A stretch of 64,000 nt of DNA from the NCBI GenBank assembly GCA_965223775.1, contig OZ245021.1, positions 4,340,001-4,404,000 of the forward strand, in the 5' to 3' direction. The stretch comes from JAJDXW01 sp965223775. Lineage in GTDB: Bacteria; Pseudomonadota; Gammaproteobacteria; HK1. Below the pieces are notes generated by a model. That model worked only from the letters and a program-made list of their open reading frames with translations, was not told where the DNA came from and ran no database searches. The position numbers and the translations under genes are program-made. Of this stretch, positions 1 through 9,718 are shown piece by piece; within the stretch, counting starts at the first letter, position 1; each line of letters begins with the position of its first letter.

Positions 1-396
1 GATGCCGGCATCGATGAGTCCGCGGTACCCGGCGAGGGCGTCGTCCACCGCGGCGGGGAACGGGTTCTCCGGCGCGCGCCGATAGTCGAGGGCGAAGGCC
101 CGGGTACGCGATGCCGCGGCGAGCGCACCCACGAGATGGCGGTGGGAGACGGGAGAGCCGATGGCGTAACCGCCGCCGTGGAAGTACAGGAAGGTTCCCG
201 CGCCATGCTCGGCGGGGGTGACGATCTCGGCCGGAACGCCGCCGATCTCGTCCTTATCCACCTCCACCCCCGCCGGCAGGGCGAAGACGTACTGGGCCTT
301 GTCGTACATCTTCCGCGCTTCCTCGACGCTCTGGTCGCGCATCGGGGGAAGGGTCGCCAGGTGCGTCCGGATGCCTTCGATGCCGTGCTGCAACAT
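1..396 (-). CDS. alpha/beta hydrolase, HSL-type esterase (C-terminus outside window)
   Basis: The first 132 codons of a hormone-sensitive-lipase type esterase read leftward off the window edge. The start ATG at 396 is followed by about 70 residues that form the family's N-terminal cap. The oxyanion-hole motif HGGGYAIGS comes next, then YRRAPENPFPAAVDDAL, which corresponds to the conserved YRLAPE-x-PFPAA segment. The nucleophile GDSAG and the distal Asp and His would lie beyond position 1 and cannot be checked. Such enzymes are cytoplasmic carboxylesterases acting on short acyl esters or related small molecules. The substrate is unknown. The next gene upstream on the same strand is an LLM oxidoreductase, ending 67 bp away, so co-transcription is possible. 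Confidence 0.85.
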   Translation of the reverse strand, partial: MLQHGIEGIRTHLATLPPMRDQSVEEARKMYDKAQYVFALPAGVEVDKDEIGGVPAEIVTPAEHGAGTFLYFHGGGYAIGSPVSHRHLVGALAAASRTRAFALDYRRAPENPFPAAVDDALAGYRGLIDAGI

Positions 397-463
397 TCCT
401 CAGCCCTCAGTTTGATTGCATTTCCGGTGGCGCGGCGCCCGGCGCGATGCGCCCGCGGCCCGA

Positions 464-1624
464 TCAGAGCGCCGCGACCATCTCCTCCGGCGCCGCGCCG
501 GCAAAGTTGGGGATCACCTTCTCGGCGAAGAGCTCGAGCGAGCTCAGGATCTGCTCTCGGTCGTGGATGCCCTGGGGGATGAGCAGGAAGCATTCCTCGA
601 TGGGAACCGCCCGCGCCGCCTGCTCGATCCGCCGGCAGAGGGTGTCCGGCGAGCCGACGAGCACCTCCGGCAGGCCCTGCCCGAACGGGACCGACCACTG
701 GTTCCAGAACCAGTGCATGTCCTCGAAGAGGGCCTGGGCCTTGGCGTCGGTCTCGGCGCACACCATGATGCCGCCCCAGCCCGCCTCCTCGCCCGGCCGC
801 ACCGAGTGGCCGTGGACGGCCGCTTCCTCCCGGTAGGCGGCCCACAGCGCCTGGCAGAACTCGAGGTTCGACGAGAGCACGATCGGCTTGCCCTTGTGCT
901 TCGCCCAGAACTTCGCCGTGCGCATGGAGTGGGTGAAGCCGCCGTAGAGCGGCGGCCGGGGCTGCTGCAGGGGGCGTGGCGCGATCCCGATCTCGCTCAC
1001 CCGCATCTCGTCCGACACCCCGCTCCCGTACCGGGAATACACCTGATGCTCGTGGGGATTCACGAAGTCCGGGGGCGGGAACGTCCAGAACTTCCCTTCG
1101 TAGCGGAACGTGTCGTGCTGCAGCGCAGTCAGCACGATATCGACGAACTCCTCGAAGTACTCGCGGTTGTACACATCCACCGGGGTGTCCCGGTTCCACG
1201 GGCCGACCGCGTTCAGGTCCTCGCGGATGCGCAGGTTGTCGACCCAGCGGGCCTGGTAGCCGCGGACGAGGCCCACCCCGAAGCGCCCGCCGAGCATGTT
1301 GTCCATGGTCGCGATGGACTCCGCCGTGCGAAGCGGATTGTGGGTCGTGGACACGAAACCGCAGGTGATGATCCGGAGCTTCCGGGAATGCTGGCCGAGC
1401 CACATTCCCATGAGGGTGGGCTCGTTGCTGATCTCGAAGCCTTCGATCTGAAGGTGGTGCTCGGGGTGGCCGAAGCCGGCGTACCCGGCTTCGTCGGCGA
1501 AGCCCGCATACTCCGCGATCTCGTCGAGCATCCGCCGGTAGAGCCGCGGATCCTTGCCGGCCATGCCCGATTCGAGCTCCGCCCGGCGGCCGACGGTGCA
1601 ATACATGAAGAGGTTGAACTGCAT
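464..1624 (-). CDS. LLM class flavin-dependent oxidoreductase (bacterial luciferase-like)
   Basis: A 386-residue luciferase-like monooxygenase fold protein. From the chosen ATG the protein opens MQFNLFMYCTVG as the first beta strand. GHPEHHLQIEGF then resembles the W/AEHH segment of the family, and the middle (GGRFGVGLVRGYQARWVDN) matches the region that holds reduced flavin. These enzymes use FMNH2 or F420H2 to oxygenate or reduce small organics. The substrate here is not evident. The reading frame continues 17 codons upstream of 1624, but that extension is unlike the family and the internal ATG fits the usual N-terminus. It lies downstream of an acyl-CoA dehydrogenase on the same strand, which suggests a catabolic setting. 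Confidence 0.88.
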   Translation of the reverse strand: MQFNLFMYCTVGRRAELESGMAGKDPRLYRRMLDEIAEYAGFADEAGYAGFGHPEHHLQIEGFEISNEPTLMGMWLGQHSRKLRIITCGFVSTTHNPLRTAESIATMDNMLGGRFGVGLVRGYQARWVDNLRIREDLNAVGPWNRDTPVDVYNREYFEEFVDIVLTALQHDTFRYEGKFWTFPPPDFVNPHEHQVYSRYGSGVSDEMRVSEIGIAPRPLQQPRPPLYGGFTHSMRTAKFWAKHKGKPIVLSSNLEFCQALWAAYREEAAVHGHSVRPGEEAGWGGIMVCAETDAKAQALFEDMHWFWNQWSVPFGQGLPEVLVGSPDTLCRRIEQAARAVPIEECFLLIPQGIHDREQILSSLELFAEKVIPNFAGAAPEEMVAAL

Positions 1625-1818
1625 GAGCGGACGCTCGCGAGGAGAGCTGGAACTTGGTCCGATTCTACCACGCACTCGAACGAACGTTCGTTAGAAAACG
1701 GGTCGGCGCCCGACGGTTGGCGATGGACTGCTGCATTGCGTTCCGTGTGAGTTGACCCCGACTTCAGTTTCCGGGCCAGCGCCGTTATTTCCAGTGGCGG
1801 CCTGTGTCTTCCGGCGAA

Positions 1819-3021
1819 TCAGTAGGAGCGCGGCAGCCCGAGGACCCGCTCGGCGATGTAGTTCAGGATCATCTCCCGGCTCACGGGGGCGATGCGCGCG
1901 ATCATCACCTCCCGGAGATACCGCTCGACGTGGTACTCCTTCGCGTAGCCCATCCCCCCGTGGCACATCACCGCCGTCTCGCAGGCACGGAAGGCGGCCT
2001 CGCCCGCGAGGTACTTGGCCGCGTTCGACTCGGCGCCGCACTCCTCGCCCGCGTCGTAGAGCGCGGCCGCGCGGTAGGCCATCAGGTTCGCCGCCTCCAC
2101 CTCCGCCCAGGCGCGGGCGAGGGGGTGGGCGATGCCCTGGTTCTGGCCGATCGGGCGGCCGAAGACCTCGCGCTCCCCCGCGTACTCACAGGCGCGCCGG
2201 ATCGCGGCGCGGGCGATCCCCACCGCCTCGACGGCAACCAGGATCCGCTCCGGATTGAGGCCGTGCAGGAGGTAGTAGAACCCCTTGCCTTCCTCCCCGA
2301 TCCGGTCTTCCTCAGGCACCGGCAGCCCGTCGATGAACACCGCGTTGCTGTCCACCGCCTTGCGGCCCATCTTCTCGATCTCGCGCGCCTCGATGTAGTC
2401 GCGCTCGAAGTCCGTGTAGAAAAGGGTGAGCCCTTCCGCCCGCTTGCCGCTGGTGGGCTTGGGCGAGGTGCGGGCGAGGAGCAGCATCTTGTCCGCGGTC
2501 TGGGCGGTGCTGGTCCAGATCTTGCGCCCGTTGACCACGTAGCCCGAGTTGGTGCGGGTCGCCGTCGTCTCGATGTTCGTGGTGTCGAGACCCGCGTTCG
2601 GCTCGGTGACCGCGAAGCACGCGCGGTTCTCGCCACGGATGAGCGGCGGCAGCATGCGCGCCTTCTGCTCCTCGGTGCCGGCGACGACCACCGGGTTGAG
2701 GCCGAAGATGTTGAGGTGCACCGCCGACGCGCCGCTGAACGCCGCGCCCGACTCGGCGATGGCCTGCATCATCACCGACGCCTCGGTGATGCCGAGGCCG
2801 GCTCCGCCGTACTCCTCGGGCATCGCGATACCGAGCCACCCGCCCTCGACGACGGCACGAAGAAACGCCTCCGGAAACTGCCCGTCGTGGTCGCGCTCGT
2901 ACCAGTACTCCGCCCCGAAGTCCTCGCACAGGCGGCCGACCGTCTCGCGGATCGCGCGCTGTTCTTCGCTCAGCGTGACCCCCGCCCCATTCGCGGCCAC
3001 TGCCGTCGCTATGTCGCTCAC
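1819..3021 (-). CDS. acyl-CoA dehydrogenase
   Basis: A 400-residue acyl-CoA dehydrogenase, the FAD enzyme that introduces the alpha,beta double bond into acyl-CoA thioesters. The usual order is visible: helical N-terminal domain (LSEEQRAIRETVGRLC), middle domain with CFAVTEPNAGLDTT and GRKIWTS, and C-terminal helical domain with ERILVAVEAVG, VFGRPIGQNQGIAHPLA and CHGGMGYAKEYHVERYLRE. The C-terminus reads IAPVSREMILNYIAERVLG instead of the common ISEGTxEI, so the base position is not canonical and the subfamily is uncertain. The GTG at 3021 was chosen because GGAAGGAG sits 8 nt upstream. The ATG at 3078 would add 19 residues lacking family similarity. Confidence 0.88.
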   Translation of the reverse strand: MSDIATAVAANGAGVTLSEEQRAIRETVGRLCEDFGAEYWYERDHDGQFPEAFLRAVVEGGWLGIAMPEEYGGAGLGITEASVMMQAIAESGAAFSGASAVHLNIFGLNPVVVAGTEEQKARMLPPLIRGENRACFAVTEPNAGLDTTNIETTATRTNSGYVVNGRKIWTSTAQTADKMLLLARTSPKPTSGKRAEGLTLFYTDFERDYIEAREIEKMGRKAVDSNAVFIDGLPVPEEDRIGEEGKGFYYLLHGLNPERILVAVEAVGIARAAIRRACEYAGEREVFGRPIGQNQGIAHPLARAWAEVEAANLMAYRAAALYDAGEECGAESNAAKYLAGEAAFRACETAVMCHGGMGYAKEYHVERYLREVMIARIAPVSREMILNYIAERVLGLPRSY

Positions 3022-3130
3022 TCGTCCGTCTCCTTCCTCGATATGAACCCGAGCTTCGATACGAACCCGGGAGCGCAATCCATCGTATCAGCCGCGTGAA
3101 GGGCGGCGCGCCCGCTACGGCGCGCGTCCG

Positions 3131-3511
3131 TCAGGATCCCCGTCCGGCGATCGCGACGGCGCCGGGCTCGCCTTGCTCGATCGCCGCTTCCGCCGCCGCC
3201 AGATCCGGGTAGATGGGCAGAATCCGATCGAGACCCGAGAGCTTGAACACCTGGGCGACACGGTCGCGAAGGCCGGAGAGGGCGAAACCCTGCCTCGCGT
3301 CGCCCATGCGCTTGCCGAGCCAGACGACGGTCCCGAGCCCGGCCGAGCTCATGTAGTCGACCCCGCTGAGATCGAGCACGAGCGCGCGGACCGCGTCATT
3401 CGCGAGGTATTCTTCCAGGCGGCGCGTGAGATCCATGGACTCGCTCGCCGCAATCCGGCCCGAGACCTCGACCACGTCGGCGACGCGAGCGTTTCTGATG
3501 TTGAATTCCAT
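3131..3511 (-). CDS. STAS-domain anti-sigma factor antagonist-like protein
   Basis: A 126-residue single STAS domain, as in SpoIIAA/RsbV. LVLDLSGVDYMSSAGLGTV (about residues 44-62) carries the phospho-acceptor region. Aligned with the SpoIIAA pattern MDSSGLG, Ser56 is the likely phosphorylated serine, and Ser55 replaces the usual Asp. Such proteins bind a serine kinase/anti-sigma factor when unphosphorylated and so control partner switching. No RsbW-like kinase or PP2C phosphatase is nearby, so the partner must lie elsewhere. It sits 66 bp downstream of an alcohol dehydrogenase on the same strand and may be its own unit. It could equally be a STAS protein of another signalling pathway. Confidence 0.85.
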   Translation of the reverse strand: MEFNIRNARVADVVEVSGRIAASESMDLTRRLEEYLANDAVRALVLDLSGVDYMSSAGLGTVVWLGKRMGDARQGFALSGLRDRVAQVFKLSGLDRILPIYPDLAAAEAAIEQGEPGAVAIAGRGS

Positions 3512-3577
3512 GCGTCGTTCCCGTGTGTGGGTGGTCAGGCGCGTCCGGACGAGCCGGCCGGGGTACCGCCGAGCGGT

Positions 3578-4702
3578 TCAGAGGATGGCGAGGTCCGGGG
3601 CGCAGATGAGCCCGGTGCGGATCGCGCCGCCCCGGTCGGCGTGTTCGAAGGCCTCGTTGATGGATTCGAGCGGCCAGGTGTGCGAGAGGACCTCGCCCCA
3701 GGGATAGCGGTCCCGGGTCCGCTCGAGCAGCTCGATCCCCCGCCGGAGCGCCCACGCCTGGTAGCCCCCGACCCCGACCATGCGCCGGTTGAGGTGGACC
3801 AGCCACGCGGGGTTGAAGTCGATGGTATGGCGGGCGCTGATGTTGCCGATGACGAGGTAGCGGCCCTCCGCGCGGACCATCCTGATGCCCTCCACGAGGG
3901 CGGCGGGATGCCCGACGAGCTCCGCGACCACGTGGCCCCCGCCCCCGGTGAGATCGTTGACCGCCTCGATCCGCCGCTCCGGCGTTTCGAACTCGTCGAT
4001 GTCGAGGGCATGGTCCGCGCCGAAGCGCTTCGCGAGAGCGAGCCGCTCGGGGATCCGGTCGAGCACCACCACGTTGACCGCGCCCGCCTCGCGGGCCACC
4101 GCCGCCGCGTAGAGGCCGAGCCCTCCGGCGCCCTGGATGACCACCGTCTCGCCGGCCCGAAGCTCCACCTCGTGCAACCCGTAGACGACCTGGGCGAGAG
4201 CACAGTTGAGCGGCGCCACCTCGCGGTCCGTCAGGTGGTCCGGAGTCTTCAGCACGTAGTGGCCGGGGCGAAGGTAGTAGTAGTCGGCGAAGGCGCCGGT
4301 GAAGTACGGCGGCTGGTCGCTCTTGCGCCGTCCCGCGCCGATGCGGCGGGAGCTGCAGTGAAGCTGGTCGTGGGAGAGGCACGGCGTGCACCGGCGGCAG
4401 GGGTAGAAGTAGGAGTAGACGATGCGGTCGCCCTCGCGGAGCGGCTGCCCGGCCGAGTCGGTCGCGACGCCCGCGCCGAGGCGCTCGATCCGCCCCGTCA
4501 TCTCGTGCCCCATGATGGTCGGCGGCTCACGCGGAGTGTCGCCGTGCCATCCGTGCAGGTCCGAGCCGCAGATATTGCTGAGCGTCAGGCGCACCAGGGC
4601 CGCGCCGGGCGCGACCTCGGGGATCGGGAACTCCCGGAGCTCGAACGGCTCGCGGGCCCCGGTGTAGACGAACGCTCGACCCTGCATCATGTTCTCTGCC
4701 AC
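3578..4702 (-). CDS. zinc-dependent MDR alcohol dehydrogenase
   Basis: A 374-residue medium-chain dehydrogenase/reductase. Catalytic zinc ligands are seen as Cys45 (NICGSDLHGW) and His65-Glu66 (GHEMTG). The structural zinc lobe is intact with Cys102, 105, 108 and 116. The Rossmann motif GAGGLG lies at residues 191-196 and is followed by an acidic residue region typical of NAD binding. The enzyme should oxidise an alcohol or polyol to a carbonyl in the cytoplasm. It is similar in layout to threonine/sorbitol dehydrogenases, but the substrate is not identifiable. Only 16 bp separate it from the upstream hydratase-like gene, so the two are probably one operon, perhaps for breakdown of an oxo-acid. 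Confidence 0.9.
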   Translation of the reverse strand: MAENMMQGRAFVYTGAREPFELREFPIPEVAPGAALVRLTLSNICGSDLHGWHGDTPREPPTIMGHEMTGRIERLGAGVATDSAGQPLREGDRIVYSYFYPCRRCTPCLSHDQLHCSSRRIGAGRRKSDQPPYFTGAFADYYYLRPGHYVLKTPDHLTDREVAPLNCALAQVVYGLHEVELRAGETVVIQGAGGLGLYAAAVAREAGAVNVVVLDRIPERLALAKRFGADHALDIDEFETPERRIEAVNDLTGGGGHVVAELVGHPAALVEGIRMVRAEGRYLVIGNISARHTIDFNPAWLVHLNRRMVGVGGYQAWALRRGIELLERTRDRYPWGEVLSHTWPLESINEAFEHADRGGAIRTGLICAPDLAIL

Positions 4703-4718
4703 CCGCCAGGAAGCCGGT

Positions 4719-5507
4719 TCACGGGACCAGGCGCGCCCCGACCGTGCCGAGGCGGCCGAAGTCGGCCAGGAGCTCGTCGCCCGGCCCGATGGACGCCGGG
4801 GTGACGCACGTCCCGGTGGTCACGACCTCGCCCGCGAGGAGCGGCTCCCCGCGCTCCGCTCGATCGTTGGCGATCCAGGTGAGGGCGATTCGCGGGTCGC
4901 CGAGGACGTTCGCCCCCGTGCCCGTCGAAGCGTCGGCCCCGTTGATCCGGAACACCACCGGATGGGACGCGAGATCCACCGTGCGCCATGCGTCGGGGGC
5001 GGCCGGGCCGAGCACGAAGAACTCCGCGCAGGCCGTATCGGCGATGAGCTGCGGGGCGCCGGCGATCGCGAAATCGTCGAAGCGCGAGTCGGGGATCTCG
5101 ATCGCGACGTGCAGCGATGCCACCCGGGCCATCACGTCATCGATGGAAAAGGGCACGCCGCTGGAGGGGAGATCGCGACCGATACGAAAGGCGAACTCCG
5201 CCTCCGCGACCCCCATGTGGAGATGTCCGGCCGGTACGCGGGCGCCGTCCTGGTAAGCCTTGCTCTCGAGGAGCCGGCCGGCCAGGGGGCCATCGACGCC
5301 GATATGGGCCTGTCCCGCCCGGCTCGTCGCGGCGAGTTTCCAGCCGATCGTTCCGGAGCCGCTGCGCTCGGCCACCGCCCGCTGGACCGCGTAGCCGTCG
5401 TCGAGGCTCTCCGGCCGGCAATCCTCGGGCAGGTCGGGGATGCGCCGCCGGGCGCTCCACGCGTCCCAGAGGATGCGCGCGGCTTCGTCGATCCGGTGAT
5501 TGTCCAT
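4719..5507 (-). CDS. 2-keto-4-pentenoate hydratase / fumarylacetoacetate hydrolase family protein
   Basis: A 262-residue protein of the MhpD/DmpE-type hydratase and decarboxylase branch of the FAH superfamily. Signature segments are GTIGWKLAATS, the metal-binding AEAEFAF, the VAIEIPDSR strand, GANVLGDPRIALTWIAN and GEVVTTGTCVTP near the end. Members add water to or decarboxylate 2-hydroxy-dienoates in meta-cleavage pathways using Mg2+ or Mn2+. No ring-cleavage dioxygenase or other meta-pathway gene is seen nearby, so the pathway is open. It is the first gene of a probable two-gene unit with the zinc alcohol dehydrogenase. Confidence 0.85.
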   Translation of the reverse strand: MDNHRIDEAARILWDAWSARRRIPDLPEDCRPESLDDGYAVQRAVAERSGSGTIGWKLAATSRAGQAHIGVDGPLAGRLLESKAYQDGARVPAGHLHMGVAEAEFAFRIGRDLPSSGVPFSIDDVMARVASLHVAIEIPDSRFDDFAIAGAPQLIADTACAEFFVLGPAAPDAWRTVDLASHPVVFRINGADASTGTGANVLGDPRIALTWIANDRAERGEPLLAGEVVTTGTCVTPASIGPGDELLADFGRLGTVGARLVP

Positions 5508-6130
5508 GGCGAATCAATCTAACGGCATCGTCCGGCCGGCGGCAAGCGGGGAAGCCACCACCGGATTGCGTACTCAAGAAAAACCCTGATTTCGCACAAT
5601 CCTCAGCCCGTTCCCGCGGCTTCCCGGGGTCGGGGCCTCCTGCGGAGCGCGGGCTTCCAGCCCGCGGACGGTCCATGCGGGCTGGAATCCCATCTCCCAG
5701 GAGGCCCACGGTCCCCGGAAGGCGGCGATCCCGGGAATGCGGTGGTCCCAACCTGAGTGTTGTACGTAGTCAGGAAAAATGCAGGGATTCGTGTCCTGAC
5801 CAGGGCGGATTCGACGACACCACTTGCTCCCCACATGAGCTTGCGTCCAATCGCGAGACATGGCTCAAGACCGGATAGCGGTGGATTCGGCGGCAGATCC
5901 GGTGCCTTCACCAAACACCTTCCGATGCTGGAGATCAACCGTAGCGTGGATGAACTTCAGGCGCTTGCACAGTGCGGGACTGCACGGGGCGGGGATTGCG
6001 CCGCCTTTGGGCGTTCCGTATGTTTCGCGGCTTCGCTCCTCGCGAGACGGCCCGGATGGACGGTACCGGGCGTCACGCCCGTCCGGCGCGCCACCCGGCA
6101 GCGCCCTGCCGTTCGACCGGAGACTTGCCC
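5508..6130. other. long intergenic stretch with no convincing gene
   Basis: About 620 bp between divergent genes. Open frames exist on both strands but show no recognisable protein. The stretch contains a perfect hairpin element (listed separately at 5649-5665) with a second partial copy of its arm at 5677-5688. It also has a moderately AT-richer part around 5755-5990 ending close to the CoA-transferase. Promoters for both flanking genes should lie here, but none stands out. Confidence 0.5.
5649..5665. repeat. short palindromic repeat (REP-like)
   Basis: The sequence GCGGGCTTCCAGCCCGC folds into a hairpin with 7-bp arms, and the arm GCGGGCTGGAA recurs at 5677-5688. Palindromes of this kind, often read as GCGGGCTGGAAGCCCGC, are scattered in the intergenic DNA of many high-GC proteobacteria. 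That it is repeated elsewhere in this genome is an inference, since only one full copy lies in the window. Confidence 0.4.
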
Positions 6131-7372
6131 GTGCCCGACGCCCCCGATGCCCTGCCCTCTCCCCGCACCGATTCATCCCGCGGAGACGCACCGCTCGCCG
6201 GGGTCCGGGTGCTCGACTGCTCCCGGGTCCTCGCCGGACCGTACTGCACGGTGCTCCTCTCCTTCCTCGGGGCGGAGGTCGTCAAGGTCGAGGACTTCCG
6301 CGGGGACGAGGGACGGCAGTGGCCCCCCCACCAGGACGGAATGGGCGCATCCTTCCTCGCTCTCAACGCCAACAAGAAGAGCGTCGCGATCGACCTCAAG
6401 GCGCCCTCGGGAGCGGCGATCGTGCGCGAGCTCGCGGGGACCGCCGACGTGCTGGTGGAGAACTTCAAGACCGGGGACATGGAGCGGTTCGGGCTCGGCT
6501 ACGACGATGTCGCACCGCTCAACCCGCGGCTCGTCTACACCTCGATCTCCGCCTTCGGCCGGCGCGGCCCCAAGGCGAAGGACCCCGGCTACGAGGCCCT
6601 CGTGCAGGCGTACAGCGGCGTCATGGCGATCACCGGCGACGCGGGCGGCGGCCCGGTGCGCTGCGGGGCGTCCTTCCTCGACCTCGCCACCGGGACGATG
6701 TCCGCCCTCGCGACGGTCACCGCGCTCTTTCGCCGCGAAGCCACCGGCCGGGGCGGCAAGGCGGAAGCCTCGCTCCTCGGCACCGCCATGGGGATGATGT
6801 GCAACCAGATGTCGAACTTCTTCCAGCACGGCGCCCAGCCGCGCCGGCTCGGAACCGCCCACAACCAGGTCGTGCCCTACCAGGTGTTCGCGACCCGCGA
6901 CGGCTATGTCTTCATCGCGGCCGGCAACCAGAACCTCTACGAGCGCCTGTGCCGCGCCGTCGGCCGCGAGGACCTCATCGACGACCCCCGGTTCGACGGC
7001 AACGCGGCCCGGGTGGCGAACCGCGAGGCGTGCATCGGCGCGATCTCCGCGGCCATCGCCGAGCACGACACCAGTCCTCTGATGGCCGCGCTCCGCGAGC
7101 AGGGCGTCCCCTTCTCGCGGGTGAACGAGTACGAGAACCTCGTGGAGGACGGCCAGCTCGACGCGCTCGGGGTCATCGAAGCGGGGAGCGGCGAGGCATA
7201 TCCCGAGTTCCGCATCCCGGGCCTCCCTTTCCACCTCTCCGGACACGACCGCGGGCAACCGGTGGACGCGCCCCGCATCGGCCAGCACACCCGCGAGGTC
7301 CTCGCCGGCATCGGCTACGAGCCGGCCCGCATCGACCGCCTGCTCGAAGCCGACGTCATCCGCCAAGGCTGA
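6131..7372 (+). CDS. CoA-transferase family III (CaiB/BaiF)
   Basis: A 413-residue family III CoA-transferase, which moves CoA between carboxylic acids through an aspartyl-CoA anhydride. The N-terminal LAGVRVLDCSRVLAGPYCT and FLGAEVVKVED are typical, as are ALNANKKSVAIDLK and DVLVENFKTGDMERFGL. The catalytic aspartate is Asp184 in GASFLDLATGTM. The length matches the usual 390-420. The GTG at 6131 was chosen because conservation begins shortly after it. In-frame ATGs further upstream would add low-complexity sequence. The substrate cannot be told from the sequence. It stands alone, followed by the IS nest. Confidence 0.88.
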   Translation: MPDAPDALPSPRTDSSRGDAPLAGVRVLDCSRVLAGPYCTVLLSFLGAEVVKVEDFRGDEGRQWPPHQDGMGASFLALNANKKSVAIDLKAPSGAAIVRELAGTADVLVENFKTGDMERFGLGYDDVAPLNPRLVYTSISAFGRRGPKAKDPGYEALVQAYSGVMAITGDAGGGPVRCGASFLDLATGTMSALATVTALFRREATGRGGKAEASLLGTAMGMMCNQMSNFFQHGAQPRRLGTAHNQVVPYQVFATRDGYVFIAAGNQNLYERLCRAVGREDLIDDPRFDGNAARVANREACIGAISAAIAEHDTSPLMAALREQGVPFSRVNEYENLVEDGQLDALGVIEAGSGEAYPEFRIPGLPFHLSGHDRGQPVDAPRIGQHTREVLAGIGYEPARIDRLLEADVIRQG

Positions 7373-7487
7373 CCCCGCCAACCCGCCCGCCCGCCTCATC
7401 ACTCACACCCGACGCGCCGAACGGCTCCCACCGAGATCGATTTGCCGGTCCCGTCGTCACGATTCGATCTGCAAAGAGTCGTACACC

Positions 7488-7515
7488 GTCATTCCGTCTA
7501 TTGACGGAACATGAC
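7488..7515. terminator. hairpin upstream of IS left end, possible terminator
   Basis: GTCATTCCGTC (7488-7498) pairs with GACGGA and ATGAC (7503-7515) around a TATT loop, with a two-base bulge. It lies 115 bp after the CoA-transferase and directly before the IS left end. No T-run follows, so a terminator role is weakly supported. Confidence 0.3.
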
Positions 7516-7516
7516 A

Positions 7517-9545
7517 CTAGCCCGACTTCCGCAACTCGCTCCGCTTTTCACCTAATTTCGTCGGATTTCGACCGGCGACCGTCATGTAAGGGGCTGGTTT
7601 CATTGATGGGGGCGTTGGGAAAACGGCTGTAGTGCCGACTTTGGCCCTTGATTTGGCGTGTGATTTGGGCAGGCTATGGCTCCATGTTCGTGCGCGCCAA
7701 GAGACGTTTCAAAGACGGCAAAGAGCACCGCTACTGGAGCGTGGTGGAGAACTGCCGCAACCGCGACGGGCGTGTGGTTCAGCGCCAGGTGCTGTACCTG
7801 GGGGAGATCAACGACAGCCAGCGGGCCGCGTGGTGCCGGTCCATCGAGGTGTTGCAGGGGGATTGCGGACCGGCGCCGATGGCGCTTTTTCCCGATGATC
7901 GCGAAGCGCCGGAACTGCACTGCGAGACGGTACGGATCCACGTCAAGGACCTCAGCGTGCACCGGCCACGGCAGTGGGGTGGGTGCTGGCTGGCGCTGAC
8001 GCTTTGGGATCGATTGGAGCTGGATCGGTTCTGGGCTCCACGGCTGTCGCCGAGCCGGCAGGGCACGCGCTGGCTGGACGTGCTCAACACGCAGGTGTGC
8101 TACCAGTTGCTCGAACCGGGCAGCGAGTGGCGTTTGCATCGGCACTGGTACGAGCACAGCGCCCTGGGGGACTTGCTGAACAGCCCGGTGAGGGTCATCG
8201 CCGGCGACACGCTGTATCGGTGCCTGGACAAGGTGCTGGCGCATAAACGGGCGTTCTTCTCGTTTCTGCACGAACGCTGGCAGACGCTGTTCCAGGCCCG
8301 CTTCGACGTCTTGCTCTATGACCTGACCTCCACCTATTTTGAGAGCGACCCGCCGTTTTCGGGCAAGCGCCAGTTCGGCTACAGCCGCGACAAGCGCTCG
8401 GACTGCGTGCAGGTGGTGATCGCCCTGGTCGTGACCCCTGAAGGGTTTCCGTTGGCCTACGAGGTGATGCCGGGCAACACCAGCGACAAAACGACGCTGG
8501 CGCAGTTCCTGGAGAAGATCGAGTCGCAATACGGCCGGTCCGAGCGGGTGTGGATCATGGACCGGGGCATCCCGAGCGAGGAGACGTTGGCGGCGATGCG
8601 CGGGGGCGAGGCGCCGGTGCACTACCTGGTCGGCACCCCCAAGGAGCGCTTGACGCGGCTGGAGCAATCGTTTGTGGGCCTGCCCTGGCGCGAGGTTCGC
8701 GAGTCGGTCGAGGTGAAGTTGTTGGCCCAGGACGGGGAGCTGTACATCCTGGCCCAGAGTCGGGCGCGCATCTTCAAGGAGCGCGGCATGCGCCAGCGCC
8801 GGCTGAGGAAGCTGTGGCGGCGCCTGCACGAGCTACGCGGGCAATCGCTGAGCCGCGACGAGCTGTTGCTCAAGCTGGGCGCGGCCAAGAAGGAAGCCGG
8901 ACGTGCATATCATCTGGTCGACATCCGCCTGCCCCAGGCCGGCGAGGCCGTCACCGCGGACACCTTTACCTTCGAGCTGCGCCGCGACCGGCTACGCCGG
9001 GCCCGGCGCCGCGAGGGCCGGTATCTGCTGCGCTCCAATCTGACCGGCGAGGATCCGGCCACGCTGTGGCGCTACTACATGCAACTGACCGAGATCGAGC
9101 AGGCGTTCAAGGAACTCAAGCACGACTTGGCGATCCGCCCGATCTTCCATCAACGTGAGGAACGAGGCGCACATCTTCGTCGCGTTCATCGCCTACTGCC
9201 TGCACGTCACCTTGAAACACATCGCCCGGCCGTGCGCGCCGGGACTCACGCCGCGGGCGATCCTGGAGAAGTTCTCCACCGTGCAGATGGTCGATGTCCA
9301 TCTGCCGACCGCCGACGGGCGCCATCTGACGTTGCCGCGCCACACCCAGCCCACACCCGACCACCAACTGCTGCTGCATCAACTCAAGCTGCAATTGCCC
9401 GAACAGCCGCTGCCACGCATCTCGGCGTAGCCCTCCGCCAAGACACTTCCCAAACGGCGCCTTGTAGTGCCGACCTATGGCGTCCGTCGACCAATAATCA
9501 ATCGGTTACGACCGTTTTGGCGCTGAGTTGCGGAAGTCGGGCTAG
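7517..9545 (+). mobile_element. IS1634-family insertion sequence, about 2.03 kb
   Basis: Twenty-one-base perfect inverted repeats mark the ends: CTAGCCCGACTTCCGCAACTC at 7517-7537 and its complement at 9525-9545. Inside is one transposase gene (7684-9430), interrupted by a frameshift. CTAG at both extremes may be a duplicated target or part of the terminal repeat. Being palindromic, it cannot be assigned. The right CTAG is shared with the left end of the miniature repeat at 9542, so the element landed exactly at, or is related to, that repeat's terminus. Confidence 0.85.
7684..9430 (+). pseudogene. IS1634-family transposase, frameshifted near the C-terminus
   Basis: A DDE transposase of the IS1634 type. 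The first catalytic Asp lies in LLYDLTSTYFES, and the tyrosine-rich GYSRDKRSDCVQ follows. The second Asp lies in WIMDRGIPSEE, and the Glu in YYMQLTEIEQAFKELKHDLA. Around 9157-9165 the frame breaks: IFHQREER ends one frame, and NEAHIFVAFIAYCLHVTLKH continues in another to the stop at 9430. In intact relatives this is continuous (QREERxEAHIFVAF), so a small deletion probably inactivated it. The start ATG at 7684 opens MFVRAKRRFKDGKEHRYW, the usual N-terminus. Confidence 0.8.
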
Positions 9546-9718
9546 CCCGCAAATCTCACCAGCTTTCGTCGCGAGGGCGCCGCGAAGCTGCGAAGCACAA
9601 TGCCGTGGTAGCGGGCCGCACGGACCTCAGGACGCTGAAGGCGTAGCCGACACTAGCGCGTTCGCGCTGTCGAAGCGGCTTGAGGGAGTACGGCCCGCTA
9701 CCGCGGCGACCTTGGGAG